A stretch of 64,000 nt of DNA, from contig NZ_OZ245846.1 of assembly GCF_965228935.1 (NCBI RefSeq), forward strand, positions 2,356,001-2,420,000, given 5' to 3'. The DNA comes from Ulvibacterium sp965228935 (GTDB lineage: Bacteria > Bacteroidota > Bacteroidia > Flavobacteriales > Flavobacteriaceae). Below, piece by piece: positions 18,028-26,617 of the stretch. Position 1 is the first letter of the stretch; the number at the start of each line of letters is the position of its first letter. The position numbers and the translations under genes were made by a program. Under the pieces are notes generated by a model. The model was not told the origin of the DNA. It saw only the letters and a program-made list of their open reading frames with translations, and ran no database searches.

Positions 18028-18764
18028 TAGCCCAGTAAGAGTTGTGTTAGGATATAATTCAGGATTATGATGACCACACTGGTCCATACGAAGGAGGTGG
18101 TGGCCGCTTTACCCACTTCCAAGGCACCGCCTTTCATGTAAAATCCATGGAATGAGGGTATCGTAGCCAATATAAAGGCAAACACCAAGGTTTTGATAAA
18201 GGAATAGGTAACATGGAAGGGTCTAAAATCCAGTTGGAGACCTTCCACGAAATCCGCACTGGTACTAAACCCTCCGAAAACTCCGGCTACCCAACCCCCT
18301 AAAATCCCTATGTACATGGATATGGCTATGATAAATGGATAAAACAACATGGCAATAATCTTGGGAAATACCAGATAATTCAGTGCATTGACACCCATTA
18401 CCTCCAAAGCATCGATCTGTTCGGTTACCCGCATCGTACCAATACTTGAGGTGATATAGGAGCCCACTTTCCCGGCCATGATTATGGAGCAGAAAGTAGG
18501 GGCAAATTCCAAGATAATGGACTGTCTGGTAGCAAAACCCACCAAGTACTTGGGAATAATCTCACTTGTAATGTTCAAGGCCGTTTGTATGGCGACAACC
18601 CCACCAATAAAAAACGAGATAAAAATAAGGATACCCAAAGATCCATAGATAAGTTCGTCTATTTCCTTTAAGATCAACGACTTCATTATGCTCCACTTTG
18701 TCGGCTTTTTAAAAACCTCCTTTACCATAATCGCATAACTGCCGATCGATGCTATATAATTCAT
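18027..18764 (-). CDS. mlaE: MlaE-family ABC permease
   Basis: 245 aa inner-membrane protein with about five helices. Typical MlaE blocks are FFIGGVVAIQTALN, APTFCSIIMAGKVGS, the EQIDALEVMGVNALNYLVFPKIIA segment and the C-terminal VGKAATTSFVWTSVVIIILNY. It works with the ATPase encoded just after it. pafA lies divergently, 112 nt away. Confidence 0.92.
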   Translation of the reverse strand: MNYIASIGSYAIMVKEVFKKPTKWSIMKSLILKEIDELIYGSLGILIFISFFIGGVVAIQTALNITSEIIPKYLVGFATRQSIILEFAPTFCSIIMAGKVGSYITSSIGTMRVTEQIDALEVMGVNALNYLVFPKIIAMLFYPFIIAISMYIGILGGWVAGVFGGFSTSADFVEGLQLDFRPFHVTYSFIKTLVFAFILATIPSFHGFYMKGGALEVGKAATTSFVWTSVVIIILNYILTQLLLG

Positions 18765-18849
18765 GGATTAAAAATAGACTTCTCGCGGTAAAAATAACAA
18801 TAAAGGAGTTCATTTCACCTGTATTTAAAGTTTTAAGGGGTATTTTACA

Positions 18850-18857
18850 TACTTTTG
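18850..18857 (+). promoter_or_regulatory. -7 box of pafA
   Basis: TACTTTTG matches TAnnTTTG exactly and ends 19 nt before the pafA ATG. The -33 region is AT-rich without a clear TTTG. Confidence 0.45.
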
Positions 18858-18876
18858 CTTTTTGAAAAATACGGGT

Positions 18877-20559
18877 ATGCTTCTGAAAAAAAACCTTCCC
18901 TTTTTATGTATCCTTTTGGTAATTTTTATATCTACTACTGCTCTGGGCCAAAGAAGATCCAAAGTAGCTCCTAAGCAAAAACAACAGTTGGAGTTGCGGA
19001 CTTCCCCAAGACTTGTAGTGGGTATCGTGGTGGATCAGATGCGCTACGATTATCTTACCCGATTTTGGAACCATTTTGAGGAAGGTGGTTTTAAACGAAT
19101 GATAGGGGAAGGGTTCAACTGTAAGAACAACCATTTCAACTATGCACCAACGAGTACCGGACCAGGGCATACATCGGTTTATACAGGAACTACTCCCTCG
19201 ACCCATGGTATTATAGGAAATGATTGGTACAATAAGGAATCCGGATCATATGTATATTGTGCGGGCGATGCCAATTATGCTTCCGTTGGGACCACATCCG
19301 ATGCTGGACAAATGTCCCCTCACCGAATGAACGTCAGTACGATAACGGATGAACTGCGTTTACATACCCAAATGCGCGGAAAGACCATTGCCGTTGCCTT
19401 AAAGGATAGGGGTGCCGTACTCCCCGGTGGCCATACGGCAAGTGCCGCTTATTGGTTTCACGGTGGCGATGAGGGCAAATGGATCAGTAGTTCATATTAT
19501 ATGTCTCAACTTCCAAAATGGGTAAATGATTTCAATGCGTCCGGGAAGGCACAAGACTACAAAAGGGCTTGGACCACTTTAAAGGACATAAATCTATACT
19601 TGGAAAGTGGTCCGGATAATACGAATCACGAAGGCTTATTTGAGGATGAAACTGCCCCTATTTTCCCGCATAGTACACCAAATCTATTGGATAAGAACAA
19701 GGATTTTGAAATTATAAAGTCTACGCCCTATGGCAATAGCATTACGACAGATTTTGCCATAGAAGCCATGGTACAAGAGAATTTGGGAGGGGATACTATC
19801 ACGGATTTTTTGGCGATCAGTTTTTCCAGTACCGATTATGTGGGACACAAATATGGAGTGAATTCCAAGGAGGTACAGGACACCTATTTACGGTTGGATC
19901 AGGATTTGATCCGACTTTTTAACGCTTTGGACGAGAATGTAGGGATAGGCGAATATACCATTTTTTTAACGGCAGATCACGGGGCCATCGATGTGCCTTC
20001 CTATTTGATAGATCAAAGGATTCCTGCCGGTTATTTGGGATGGGAGAGTTTAAGAGCGGACTTTGAGCAATTTTTAGAGTTTAACTATGGAACTAAGGAC
20101 ATCATAAAAAACTTTTCCAACAATCAGTTTTTTTTGGACCATAAAATTATTGCCAATTTGGATTTGGATCTGAAGGAGGTTCAAGAGAGCATTGCCCAGG
20201 AATTATTGGGATATACACCTATTGACCGGGTATACACCGGCTATCAAATGTGGCAGAATGAATATACCTTGGGGATTCCCTATATTTTGCAAAATGGGTA
20301 TCATCAAAAACGATCAGGGGATATCCTCATAGTATTAAAGCCAGGACACATCGGTTCCCCAAGAAAGGGCTCTACCCATGGTTCCCCACAGATTTACGAT
20401 ACCCATGTACCTTTGTTGTTCTACGGCAAGGGAATTAAAAAGGGCAGTACTGTAAAACGAACGGAAATCTCCGATATAGCGCCCACTTTGTCCGTTTTAC
20501 TTGGAATCGCCTTCCCTAATGGCAGTACAGGAAAACCTATCGTTGAGGTTTTAGAGTAA
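18877..20559 (+). CDS. pafA: Alkaline phosphatase, PafA type
   Basis: 560 aa from ATG at 18877. An N-terminal signal peptide (LLKKNLPFLCILLVIFISTTALG) indicates secretion to the periplasm. The fold is that of nucleotide pyrophosphatase/phosphatase superfamily enzymes. VGIVVDQMRYDYL gives a metal Asp, APTSTGPGHTSVYTGTTPS gives the catalytic Thr, KDRGAVLPGGHTA carries the Lys-x-Arg pair typical of PafA, and TADHGAIDVPS plus KGSTHGSPQIYDTHVPLLFYG give further metal ligands. PafA enzymes release phosphate from small phosphomonoesters and are not phosphate-repressed. murI follows after 12 nt, so it is in the same transcript. Confidence 0.9.
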   Translation: MLLKKNLPFLCILLVIFISTTALGQRRSKVAPKQKQQLELRTSPRLVVGIVVDQMRYDYLTRFWNHFEEGGFKRMIGEGFNCKNNHFNYAPTSTGPGHTSVYTGTTPSTHGIIGNDWYNKESGSYVYCAGDANYASVGTTSDAGQMSPHRMNVSTITDELRLHTQMRGKTIAVALKDRGAVLPGGHTASAAYWFHGGDEGKWISSSYYMSQLPKWVNDFNASGKAQDYKRAWTTLKDINLYLESGPDNTNHEGLFEDETAPIFPHSTPNLLDKNKDFEIIKSTPYGNSITTDFAIEAMVQENLGGDTITDFLAISFSSTDYVGHKYGVNSKEVQDTYLRLDQDLIRLFNALDENVGIGEYTIFLTADHGAIDVPSYLIDQRIPAGYLGWESLRADFEQFLEFNYGTKDIIKNFSNNQFFLDHKIIANLDLDLKEVQESIAQELLGYTPIDRVYTGYQMWQNEYTLGIPYILQNGYHQKRSGDILIVLKPGHIGSPRKGSTHGSPQIYDTHVPLLFYGKGIKKGSTVKRTEISDIAPTLSVLLGIAFPNGSTGKPIVEVLE

Positions 20560-20571
20560 TCGGTCTTAAAA

Positions 20572-21360
20572 ATGAAGGATAGTCCAATAGGTATTTTTGA
20601 TTCTGGGGTCGGGGGGACTTCCATTTGGAAAGAAATTCAAAAACTGCTCTCCAATGAGGATACCCTCTACCTGGCCGACAGTAAAAATGCCCCCTACGGA
20701 GAAAAGTCCAGGGAAGAAATCGTTCGCTTAAGCCAAAAAAATACGGAATTCTTGTTGCAAAGGGGATGTAAATTGATTGTGGTAGCTTGCAATACGGCTA
20801 CTACAAATGCGATTACCGATTTAAGGGAAAATTACAACGTTCCGTTTATCGGTATTGAACCGGCCATAAAACCGGCGGCCTTGAACTCAAAATCCAAAAC
20901 AGTGGGTGTTTTGGCCACAAAAGGAACATTGGCCAGTAGTCTTTTCCATAGTACTTCGGAGAACCATGCCTATGGTATACAGGTAATGGAACAAGAGGGT
21001 ACCGGATTGGTGGAGCTGATAGAAAAGGGAGAACTTGAATCTGAGAAAACCAGGGGTTTGCTCAAGAAATACCTCGATCCTATGTTGACCAAGGGAATCG
21101 ATTATTTGGTGCTAGGTTGTAGCCACTACCCCTATCTGATTCCGCTTTTAAAGGAATTGCTTCCACAACAGGTGAGGATAATCGATTCCGGGGAGGCTGT
21201 GGCCCGGCAGACCAAGTCCATTTTATTGGAACATAACTTACTAAATCCCGAAATTGGCCGGGCAAAGCATCAATTTTACAGTAATACGGACGAAACTATC
21301 CTAAAAGATTTGCTCTATAACGTGAATGCTGAAATTGAGGTTTCCTATTTGGATTTTTGA
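20572..21360 (+). CDS. murI: Glutamate racemase
   Basis: 262 aa. It converts L-glutamate to D-glutamate for peptidoglycan. Both catalytic cysteines are in family context: VACNTATTNAI (near residue 72) and LGCSHYPYLIP (near 183). The opening FDSGVGGTSIWKEI is the MurI N-terminus. It sits 12 nt after pafA, and its 3' end overlaps that of the convergent DoxX gene by 16 bp. Confidence 0.95.
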   Translation: MKDSPIGIFDSGVGGTSIWKEIQKLLSNEDTLYLADSKNAPYGEKSREEIVRLSQKNTEFLLQRGCKLIVVACNTATTNAITDLRENYNVPFIGIEPAIKPAALNSKSKTVGVLATKGTLASSLFHSTSENHAYGIQVMEQEGTGLVELIEKGELESEKTRGLLKKYLDPMLTKGIDYLVLGCSHYPYLIPLLKELLPQQVRIIDSGEAVARQTKSILLEHNLLNPEIGRAKHQFYSNTDETILKDLLYNVNAEIEVSYLDF

Positions 21361-21827
21361 AAAGACTTTGGCCTTTTTAATGACCCAGGTCGATTGGATT
21401 GTTGTAAAATGCGGTCCATAGAAAACCTACCTCCACCAAGTACTATTAATCCTGCACATATAATGAGAACCAGTAAATGGTACTCATAACCTTCCATGCC
21501 CGCATCATACTGTCCATTCCAGTTCATTTGGAACCCAACGGCACCGTGTACCGTGACAATCATACCCACGAACAGACCGAATATGGCAATTGCATTGAGT
21601 CTGGTGGCAAACCCAAGGATGAGCATCGCCGCACTAGCGGTCTCAATAAAAACCGTTGCATAGGCCACAATGACAGGTAAACCCATATATCCTGTGATAA
21701 AGTCGTTGAATTCTGGAAATCCGCTCCCCAATTTAGAGGTTCCGTGGGTAATGATAATGATACCCAAAGCCACACGCATAATCGATGATGCCGGGTTGTT
21801 ATCTGTATTGAATAATAGTTTTTTCAT
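21345..21827 (-). CDS. DoxX-family membrane protein
   Basis: 160 aa, four membrane helices: MRVALGIIIITHGTSKL, MGLPVIVAYATVFIETASAAMLILG, AIAIFGLFVGMIVTVHG and YHLLVLIICAGLIVLGGGR. The order and the HG/SKLG and ETA blocks fit the DoxX/DoxD family (proposed quinone-linked oxidoreductases). Its role is unknown. It may be the last gene of a minus-strand run with the 21925 gene and the AraC regulator. Confidence 0.82.
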   Translation of the reverse strand: MKKLLFNTDNNPASSIMRVALGIIIITHGTSKLGSGFPEFNDFITGYMGLPVIVAYATVFIETASAAMLILGFATRLNAIAIFGLFVGMIVTVHGAVGFQMNWNGQYDAGMEGYEYHLLVLIICAGLIVLGGGRFSMDRILQQSNRPGSLKRPKSFQKSK

Positions 21828-21924
21828 CTTGGTTTTTTTAGGGTTAATACAATTTTCCTTTCTTTTAGAACTATAACTTCAAAAGAACCGCTAGCAAGGT
21901 TTATCATTTGAAGGTTACCTGGAA

Positions 21925-22542
21925 TCAAAATTCTAGTCGTAAAAAAACTCCTGGGTCAATTTCAAAATCCCAACCATTACCAAATTGATAGGTATTCAAC
22001 CCAAGGCCAAACTGGAACTTTTTTAGGCCAGCTCCAACCCTAAGGCGTTGGAATGTAAACAGGTGTGAATCACTATTAAAATTGGTCGAGTTCTGTAACT
22101 GGCCGAAGAAGTTCAGTTTTTCGTTCAGGGGAAACCTGTATTGGGCCAACAAATACCATTCATAGAACGGGGCATCCCGAATCTCTGTCGTAATATTCGT
22201 TGTGATTAGAAAGCGCTCCCCGGTATTGGCCCATTGGATTCCGGCAAGGGCACTGGCACGACCATCAAAAACACGACCGCCCGAGACCGGTCCAAAACCC
22301 TTCCAGACATCATAGCCAATAATTGTATATGAAACGAATTCAGCTTCCTCGGTATCATATTCTATGACCGCATCGTTCAGACTGAATATGGTAAACTTGT
22401 AATCCCGGGAAAGGGGCTTGAAGAACCATGCCTCAATAATCAGTTCATCGGTACCGGCAAAGGTTTCGATGGTCGTTTGAGCAGTGCTGTTTGTTATAAT
22501 GGCTATAACGGGTAAGGCAAAAACACAAAAGGTGCGTTTCAT
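21925..22542 (-). CDS. Exported protein, possible small outer-membrane beta-barrel
   Basis: 205 aa, family not recognised. A signal peptide (MKRTFCVFALPVIAIITNSTAQ) precedes alternating hydrophobic/polar strands (EWYLLAQYRFPLNEKLNFFGQL, LRVGAGLKKFQFGLGLN). The protein ends in an aromatic residue (VFLRLEF), as outer-membrane barrels do. It lies between an AraC regulator and a DoxX gene on the same strand, 80 and 97 nt away, so the regulator may control it. Confidence 0.6.
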   Translation of the reverse strand: MKRTFCVFALPVIAIITNSTAQTTIETFAGTDELIIEAWFFKPLSRDYKFTIFSLNDAVIEYDTEEAEFVSYTIIGYDVWKGFGPVSGGRVFDGRASALAGIQWANTGERFLITTNITTEIRDAPFYEWYLLAQYRFPLNEKLNFFGQLQNSTNFNSDSHLFTFQRLRVGAGLKKFQFGLGLNTYQFGNGWDFEIDPGVFLRLEF

Positions 22543-22622
22543 GGTATTTTAGTTTGTCGAGACAAAAATAAATGACCATTAAGCCTATTTTTATATCATA
22601 TTTTTGGTAAAAAGGGTAAATA

Positions 22623-23510
22623 TTAAGGTAATTTGCGATAGGTCTTGGGAGTAATACCTGTGTTTTTCTTAAAGTATTTATTGAAATTGGTGGCCTCTGT
22701 AAAACCTAGGGAGTCTGCAATCGTTCCAATGGAGCTATCGGTCTGTGTTAGGAGACTCTTGGCCTTCAATATCACATATTCCTTTATAATACCATGGGCG
22801 GTTTTACCCGTGGCCTGTTTTACGGCCTCAGAAAGATATGCGGTGCTGATATGTAATTGTTCCGCAAAGTGAGGGATTTTTAGATCATATCTGGCTTGGT
22901 GCTTCAAAAGATCCTCGAATCTGAAGGCAATTTCTTGGGCTCTGCTGGTAAATCCCAAATTATCAGGGGTCTGAAAAAACTCTCTTATTTTCTCAAGAAT
23001 AATGGTCAAGTATGCTGCGATAATGGTCTGATGACCTTTCTGCCCTCCATCATTGTACTCCTTATGAAGTGTTTGCATCAAATGAACAATGGTATTTTGT
23101 TGTTCATCGTTCAAAAACAACATAGGTGAGGTGTGCAGATTAAGGAAGGGATACCGTTTGTAAAAGTCAATCTTGTTCAAGCTGCCACCCATGATTTGAG
23201 GCTTAAAAAGAATCATGTAGCCCAATGAGTCTTCTTGGAAACGGTTAATACTCCATGAAGTGATCTGATAAGGGGAAGTAAAGGAAATGGATGCCTTTAT
23301 TGGTTTGAATTGGGAAACACCTATTTTTATGTCCGCATCATGTCCGATACCAAAGGTTAATTCGAAAAAATCCTGTTGATAGGGGCCAAAAGAGAGGGGC
23401 TTGTTCTCGAAGTGGTCCTCGATCCGGAAAATGAAGATATTCTCATTGTTCAGTTTTGGGGTGATGCCCCAATCCAAAAGAAGATCTCGTATGTTAGGGT
23501 ACAGTTTCAA
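22623..23510 (-). CDS. AraC-family transcriptional regulator
   Basis: 295 aa. A ligand/cupin-like N-terminal part is followed by the C-terminal double helix-turn-helix: HFAEQLHISTAYLSEAVKQATG and IADSLGFTEATNFNKYFKKNTG, then ITPKTYRK. The only possible start for the full frame is TTG at 23510 (LYPNIRDLLLDWGI); an in-frame stop lies 16 nt upstream and the next ATG is far inside. It probably controls the two genes downstream. The inducer is unknown. Confidence 0.85.
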   Translation of the reverse strand: MKLYPNIRDLLLDWGITPKLNNENIFIFRIEDHFENKPLSFGPYQQDFFELTFGIGHDADIKIGVSQFKPIKASISFTSPYQITSWSINRFQEDSLGYMILFKPQIMGGSLNKIDFYKRYPFLNLHTSPMLFLNDEQQNTIVHLMQTLHKEYNDGGQKGHQTIIAAYLTIILEKIREFFQTPDNLGFTSRAQEIAFRFEDLLKHQARYDLKIPHFAEQLHISTAYLSEAVKQATGKTAHGIIKEYVILKAKSLLTQTDSSIGTIADSLGFTEATNFNKYFKKNTGITPKTYRKLP

Positions 23511-23798
23511 AAAGCACGGTCCGTATTACAGACTATTTTGTGATAGCCAATATGAGTAAAGGTAACCCCTTTTGTATGTATTGAAACCCACAATGGGTTG
23601 GGGATGACACAATAGATAGGTCCTTGAATAAGGAACTGCTAAAAAACACCTTTTCCAAGGCATAATATAGTAGATAACCCAACCCCTGGCCTCTACTAGT
23701 TTTCTCGCCAATTAACCTCCTATTGGAAAATCGATACTGAACCTGTTTTTTATCAAAAGCTTAAAAAATGACAGTCTCATAATTGGGAATACTGCAAA
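23511..23798. other. Intergenic, nothing recognised
   Basis: 288 bp between araC and folA. A 61-codon frame on the minus strand (23526-23711) has no family resemblance and no ribosome-binding signal. No hairpin or promoter stands out. Confidence 0.5.
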
Positions 23799-24299
23799 CT
23801 AAAGAGTCCTAACATAAGTTAAATACGTAAAATCAAACTTGTGTTTGGTATCCTTGGGATGATATTCCTCCCCGATCAATTTCCAAGTACCTTCATCGAT
23901 TTCCGGGAAAAAAGTGTCTGCCTCGGGAAAAGCGGTGTGGATCAGGGTCAATTCTATCTTGTTAGCAAATTGTTCCCCCTGTTTATAGATTTCCCCTCCC
24001 CCAATAATGAAGGATAGCGTGTCATCTTTTACCATATTTATGGCCTCCTCCATACTATGTGCCGTAATACAATCCTCGTGCGGTATCTTGTAATCTTTGT
24101 CCCTAGTGACAATGATATGCAATCGATTGGGCAGGGGTTTGGGAAAACTCTCAAAAGTCTTTCGCCCCATAATTATCTTATGTCCGGAAGTAAGGTTCTT
24201 GAAGCGCTTAAAATCATCCGGAAGGTGCCATAACAAGTCGTTGTCCTTTCCCAGGGCCCTATTTTCACCCATCGCTGCAATCATGGCAATGGTATTCAC
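23799..24299 (-). CDS. folA: Dihydrofolate reductase
   Basis: 166 aa. It reduces dihydrofolate to tetrahydrofolate with NADPH, partnering thyA (30.5 kb). Motifs are IAAMGENRALGKDNDLLWHLPDDFKRFK, GRKTFESFPKPLPNR and FIIGGGEIYKQ. The start is GTG at 24299, overlapping the stop of the upstream 2TM gene (GTGA), which supports coupling. An internal ATG five codons later is possible but would cut the first beta strand. Confidence 0.93.
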   Translation of the reverse strand: MNTIAMIAAMGENRALGKDNDLLWHLPDDFKRFKNLTSGHKIIMGRKTFESFPKPLPNRLHIIVTRDKDYKIPHEDCITAHSMEEAINMVKDDTLSFIIGGGEIYKQGEQFANKIELTLIHTAFPEADTFFPEIDEGTWKLIGEEYHPKDTKHKFDFTYLTYVRTL

Positions 24300-24685
24300 A
24301 ATTCTTTTTTTTTATTGATTTTGGAAAGTGGAAAATCTGTTTCAATTTCCCTTTGTAGTTCCGCTATCCGTTCTTTCTGTTTGGCGACTAATTTTTCCCG
24401 TTGTTTTCGCTCCCAATCCCTTCCCATAAACCTTTGGGTCACAAAGACATTGAAAACATGTAGGGCAAACAAAAATGCCCAAAGGGTGATGGCCCATAAA
24501 AACCAATCATATTCCTCCCAATATTTTAGGATCTTATTGATCAGGATCAAAAAAACACTTCCGATCAAAAAAACCACAAAATGGGTATACAACCGCTTCT
24601 TTTGTTTTATACGTCTCTGTGCCGTTTCCAAAAGCTCGTGCTGTTCCTGGTCCAAACGTCCATCTTTTTTATTTTTGGAGAACAT
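24296..24685 (-). CDS. 2TM-domain protein
   Basis: 129 aa from ATG at 24685. A charged N-terminal helix is followed by two membrane helices (THFVVFLIGSVFLILINKIL and WFLWAITLWAFLFALHVF) with a short turn (KYWEEYDW), then a long charged C-terminal helix (RKQREKLVAKQKERIAELQREI). This is the 2TM domain common in Bacteroidota, sometimes attached to histidine kinases, but here alone. A perfect -7 box, TATCTTTG, lies on the minus strand at 24714-24707. Coupled to folA by a 4-nt overlap. Confidence 0.8.
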   Translation of the reverse strand: MFSKNKKDGRLDQEQHELLETAQRRIKQKKRLYTHFVVFLIGSVFLILINKILKYWEEYDWFLWAITLWAFLFALHVFNVFVTQRFMGRDWERKQREKLVAKQKERIAELQREIETDFPLSKINKKKEL

Positions 24686-24746
24686 GCGAATAGCTATCTT
24701 TAAAGGCAAAGATACGGTAATTGTCGTGTATCTGAAGTTATTGGCT

Positions 24747-25835
24747 ATGGAGAACATACGGAAGGAATTTCCCATATTGGATACTTGTGTTTACCTAAAT
24801 ACGGCCACATCTGGGCTGTTATCCAGGAGCCTGCTGGATTGGAGACAACAACATGACCGGGCTTTTTTTGAGGAAGGAAGTGGAATGAAGATAAGGGCCA
24901 TAATGGACCTTCTTCCGGAAACGCGCAATACGGTTGCACGTTTTTTCAATTGTAAGATGGGCAATGTCGCATTGACACCTAGTTTTTCTTTGGGGATGAA
25001 CTTGCTTTTGGATGGATTGGATAAAAAGCATAAAGTGTTGCTTTTGAAAGAGGACTATCCCTCTGTAAACTGGCCTTTTGAACAAAGAGGATTCCCCATT
25101 GATTATGTTAAGATAGATGAGCATTTGGAAGAGAGGATCTATACAGAGGTAAAATCCAAAAAGATTTCGGTACTGGCCTTAAGTATTGTTCAATGGTTAA
25201 ATGGAATTCAAATCGATTTGGATTTTTTGAAAGACCTAAAAAAGAAATTCCCCGACCTCTATATCATTGCCGATGGCACACAGTTTTTGGGCATAAGGGA
25301 TTTCGATTTTGAAGCATCGGCAATCGATGTATTGGGCACAAGTACCTATAAGTGGTTGTTATCGGGATATGGAAACGGTTTCTTCCTGTTCAAGGATGCG
25401 GCCAAGGAACGGTTTTCAGTGAGTTCCATAGGATTCAATTCCGTGAATGGTGATCTATCCAAGAAGCAAAACATAAAATTTGTAAAACATCTGGAACCTG
25501 GTCATTTGGATACCTTCAATTTTGGGAGTTTAAAGTTTTCCTTAGAATCCATGAAGAACATTGGAGGGGATACTATTGAAGATCGGAATCTACAACTTCG
25601 AAAAAAGGCAATGCTGGAACTTGGTAGTTTGGGATTGCTAAAGGAATTTGTACTTCAGAGGAAAGATCATGGGAATATCCTTAACATTTCAGGGGATGAA
25701 AAGTGCTTTCAAGAATTGACGAATAACAATATCGTTTGTGCACAAAGAGGAAACGGAATCCGTTTGAGCTTTCACTATTACAACAACGAAAACGATATAG
25801 ATACGCTCATAAATGTCTTAAAAACAAGAGTATAG
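24747..25835 (+). CDS. Class V aminotransferase-fold PLP enzyme (cysteine desulfurase/C-S lyase-like)
   Basis: 362 aa from ATG at 24747 (MENIRKEFPILDTCVYLNTA). The open frame extends over 430 nt upstream, but that part is antisense to the 2TM gene. The fold-type I PLP pattern is visible: YLNTATSGLLS, LIADGTQFLGI (PLP-binding Asp and Gln), and the Schiff-base lysine in GTSTYKWLLSGYGNGF. No Fe-S-assembly SRC loop was seen, so this is not IscS. Related enzymes include cysteine/selenocysteine lyases and EgtE. Since ergothioneine genes lie 0.8 kb downstream, an EgtE-like C-S lyase role is possible but unproven. Confidence 0.75.
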   Translation: MENIRKEFPILDTCVYLNTATSGLLSRSLLDWRQQHDRAFFEEGSGMKIRAIMDLLPETRNTVARFFNCKMGNVALTPSFSLGMNLLLDGLDKKHKVLLLKEDYPSVNWPFEQRGFPIDYVKIDEHLEERIYTEVKSKKISVLALSIVQWLNGIQIDLDFLKDLKKKFPDLYIIADGTQFLGIRDFDFEASAIDVLGTSTYKWLLSGYGNGFFLFKDAAKERFSVSSIGFNSVNGDLSKKQNIKFVKHLEPGHLDTFNFGSLKFSLESMKNIGGDTIEDRNLQLRKKAMLELGSLGLLKEFVLQRKDHGNILNISGDEKCFQELTNNNIVCAQRGNGIRLSFHYYNNENDIDTLINVLKTRV

Positions 25836-25952
25836 GATTTGTTCTTCTAAAAATTCGTTGTCCTTTTTTATAGAACCTAGTTAAAAAATATTAAAATATT
25901 AAGAAAATGATAAAAATGATTTTGATCATTGTAAATGAGCATTTTATTGCTT

Positions 25953-25960
25953 TAGTTTTG
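25953..25960 (+). promoter_or_regulatory. -7 box of the CBM48-like gene
   Basis: TAGTTTTG fits TAnnTTTG, with TTG 21 nt upstream (25929-25931). It ends 24 nt before the ATG. Confidence 0.5.
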
Positions 25961-25984
25961 CGCCAAATTTAAAAACAGATTATC

Positions 25985-26281
25985 ATGGCAATTGCAAAAC
26001 AATACCTAAAGACTAAGCCTGTATGTAAGGTTACCTTTACCGTACCGGCGGAAGATGCTAAAAAAGTAGCTGTTGTTGGAGATTTCAACAACTGGAACCC
26101 TAAAGGGAGTACATTAAAAAAATTGAAAAACGGTACCTTTAAGGGTACTTTTGATTTACCAAAGGAAAACTCTTATGAATTTAAATATTTGGTAGATGGC
26201 AATTACGTAAACGAAACCGAGGCTGATCGTTACCAATGGAACGACTTTGCCGGATCTGAGAATCCCGTATTGGAAGTTTAG
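25985..26281 (+). CDS. Stand-alone CBM48/AMPK-beta-type early-set domain protein
   Basis: 98 aa, essentially one immunoglobulin-like E-set domain. VAVVGDFNNWNPKGSTLKKL is the CBM48/glycogen-binding signature, followed by GTFKGTFDLPKENSYEFKYLVDGNYVNE. No catalytic domain is attached and there is no signal peptide, so it is cytoplasmic and may bind alpha-glucan or act as an adaptor. It has its own promoter and terminator, so it is a single-gene unit. Confidence 0.8.
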   Translation: MAIAKQYLKTKPVCKVTFTVPAEDAKKVAVVGDFNNWNPKGSTLKKLKNGTFKGTFDLPKENSYEFKYLVDGNYVNETEADRYQWNDFAGSENPVLEV

Positions 26282-26301
26282 TAGGAAAATGAGTTACGAA
26301 G

Positions 26302-26338
26302 GGCAGGGAAGACATTTTGCTTTTCCCTGCCTTTTTTA
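26302..26338. terminator. Terminator between convergent CBM48-like and DUF427 genes
   Basis: GGCAGGGAA (26302-26310) pairs with TTCCCTGCC (26323-26331), followed by six T on the plus strand. The A-rich flank is weaker on the other side, so it mainly serves the plus-strand gene. Confidence 0.8.
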
Positions 26339-26617
26339 TTCTGTAACGGTGACACCTTTCCAAAAGGCCACATGACCTTTTATGGATTTGGCCAGTTCGC
26401 TTACTTCGGGGTAGTACCAAGCGGCATCTTTGTTTTCCGATCCATCAACCTCTATGGTATAGTAGGAAGCTTGGCCTTTCCAGGGACAAGTGGTATGGGT
26501 TTCGCTTTCCATAAAGAATTCCTTTTTTATACTTTGTGGAGGGAAATAGTGATTATTCTCCACTACAATGGTATCATCACTTTCCGCGATTACGGTATCA
26601 TTCCAAATAGCTTTCAC
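26336..26617 (-). CDS. DUF427-domain protein
   Basis: 93 aa, one complete DUF427 domain: KAIWNDTVIAESDDTIVVENNHYFP, HTTCPWKGQASYYTI and DAAWYYPEVSELAKSIKGHVAFW. The CPWKG block is typical. The biochemical role of the family is not established. The start is GTG at 26617, overlapping the egtD stop (GTGA), so it is translationally coupled to the ergothioneine genes. Confidence 0.85.
   Translation of the reverse strand: MKAIWNDTVIAESDDTIVVENNHYFPPQSIKKEFFMESETHTTCPWKGQASYYTIEVDGSENKDAAWYYPEVSELAKSIKGHVAFWKGVTVTE

Noticed and set aside
23526..23711. 61-codon minus-strand frame in the araC-folA gap
   Set aside because: No family resemblance, no ribosome site, composition like random AT-rich intergenic DNA.
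24315..24746. Long N-terminal extension of the class V aminotransferase
   Set aside because: It is antisense to the 2TM gene, whose membrane helices are clearly real.
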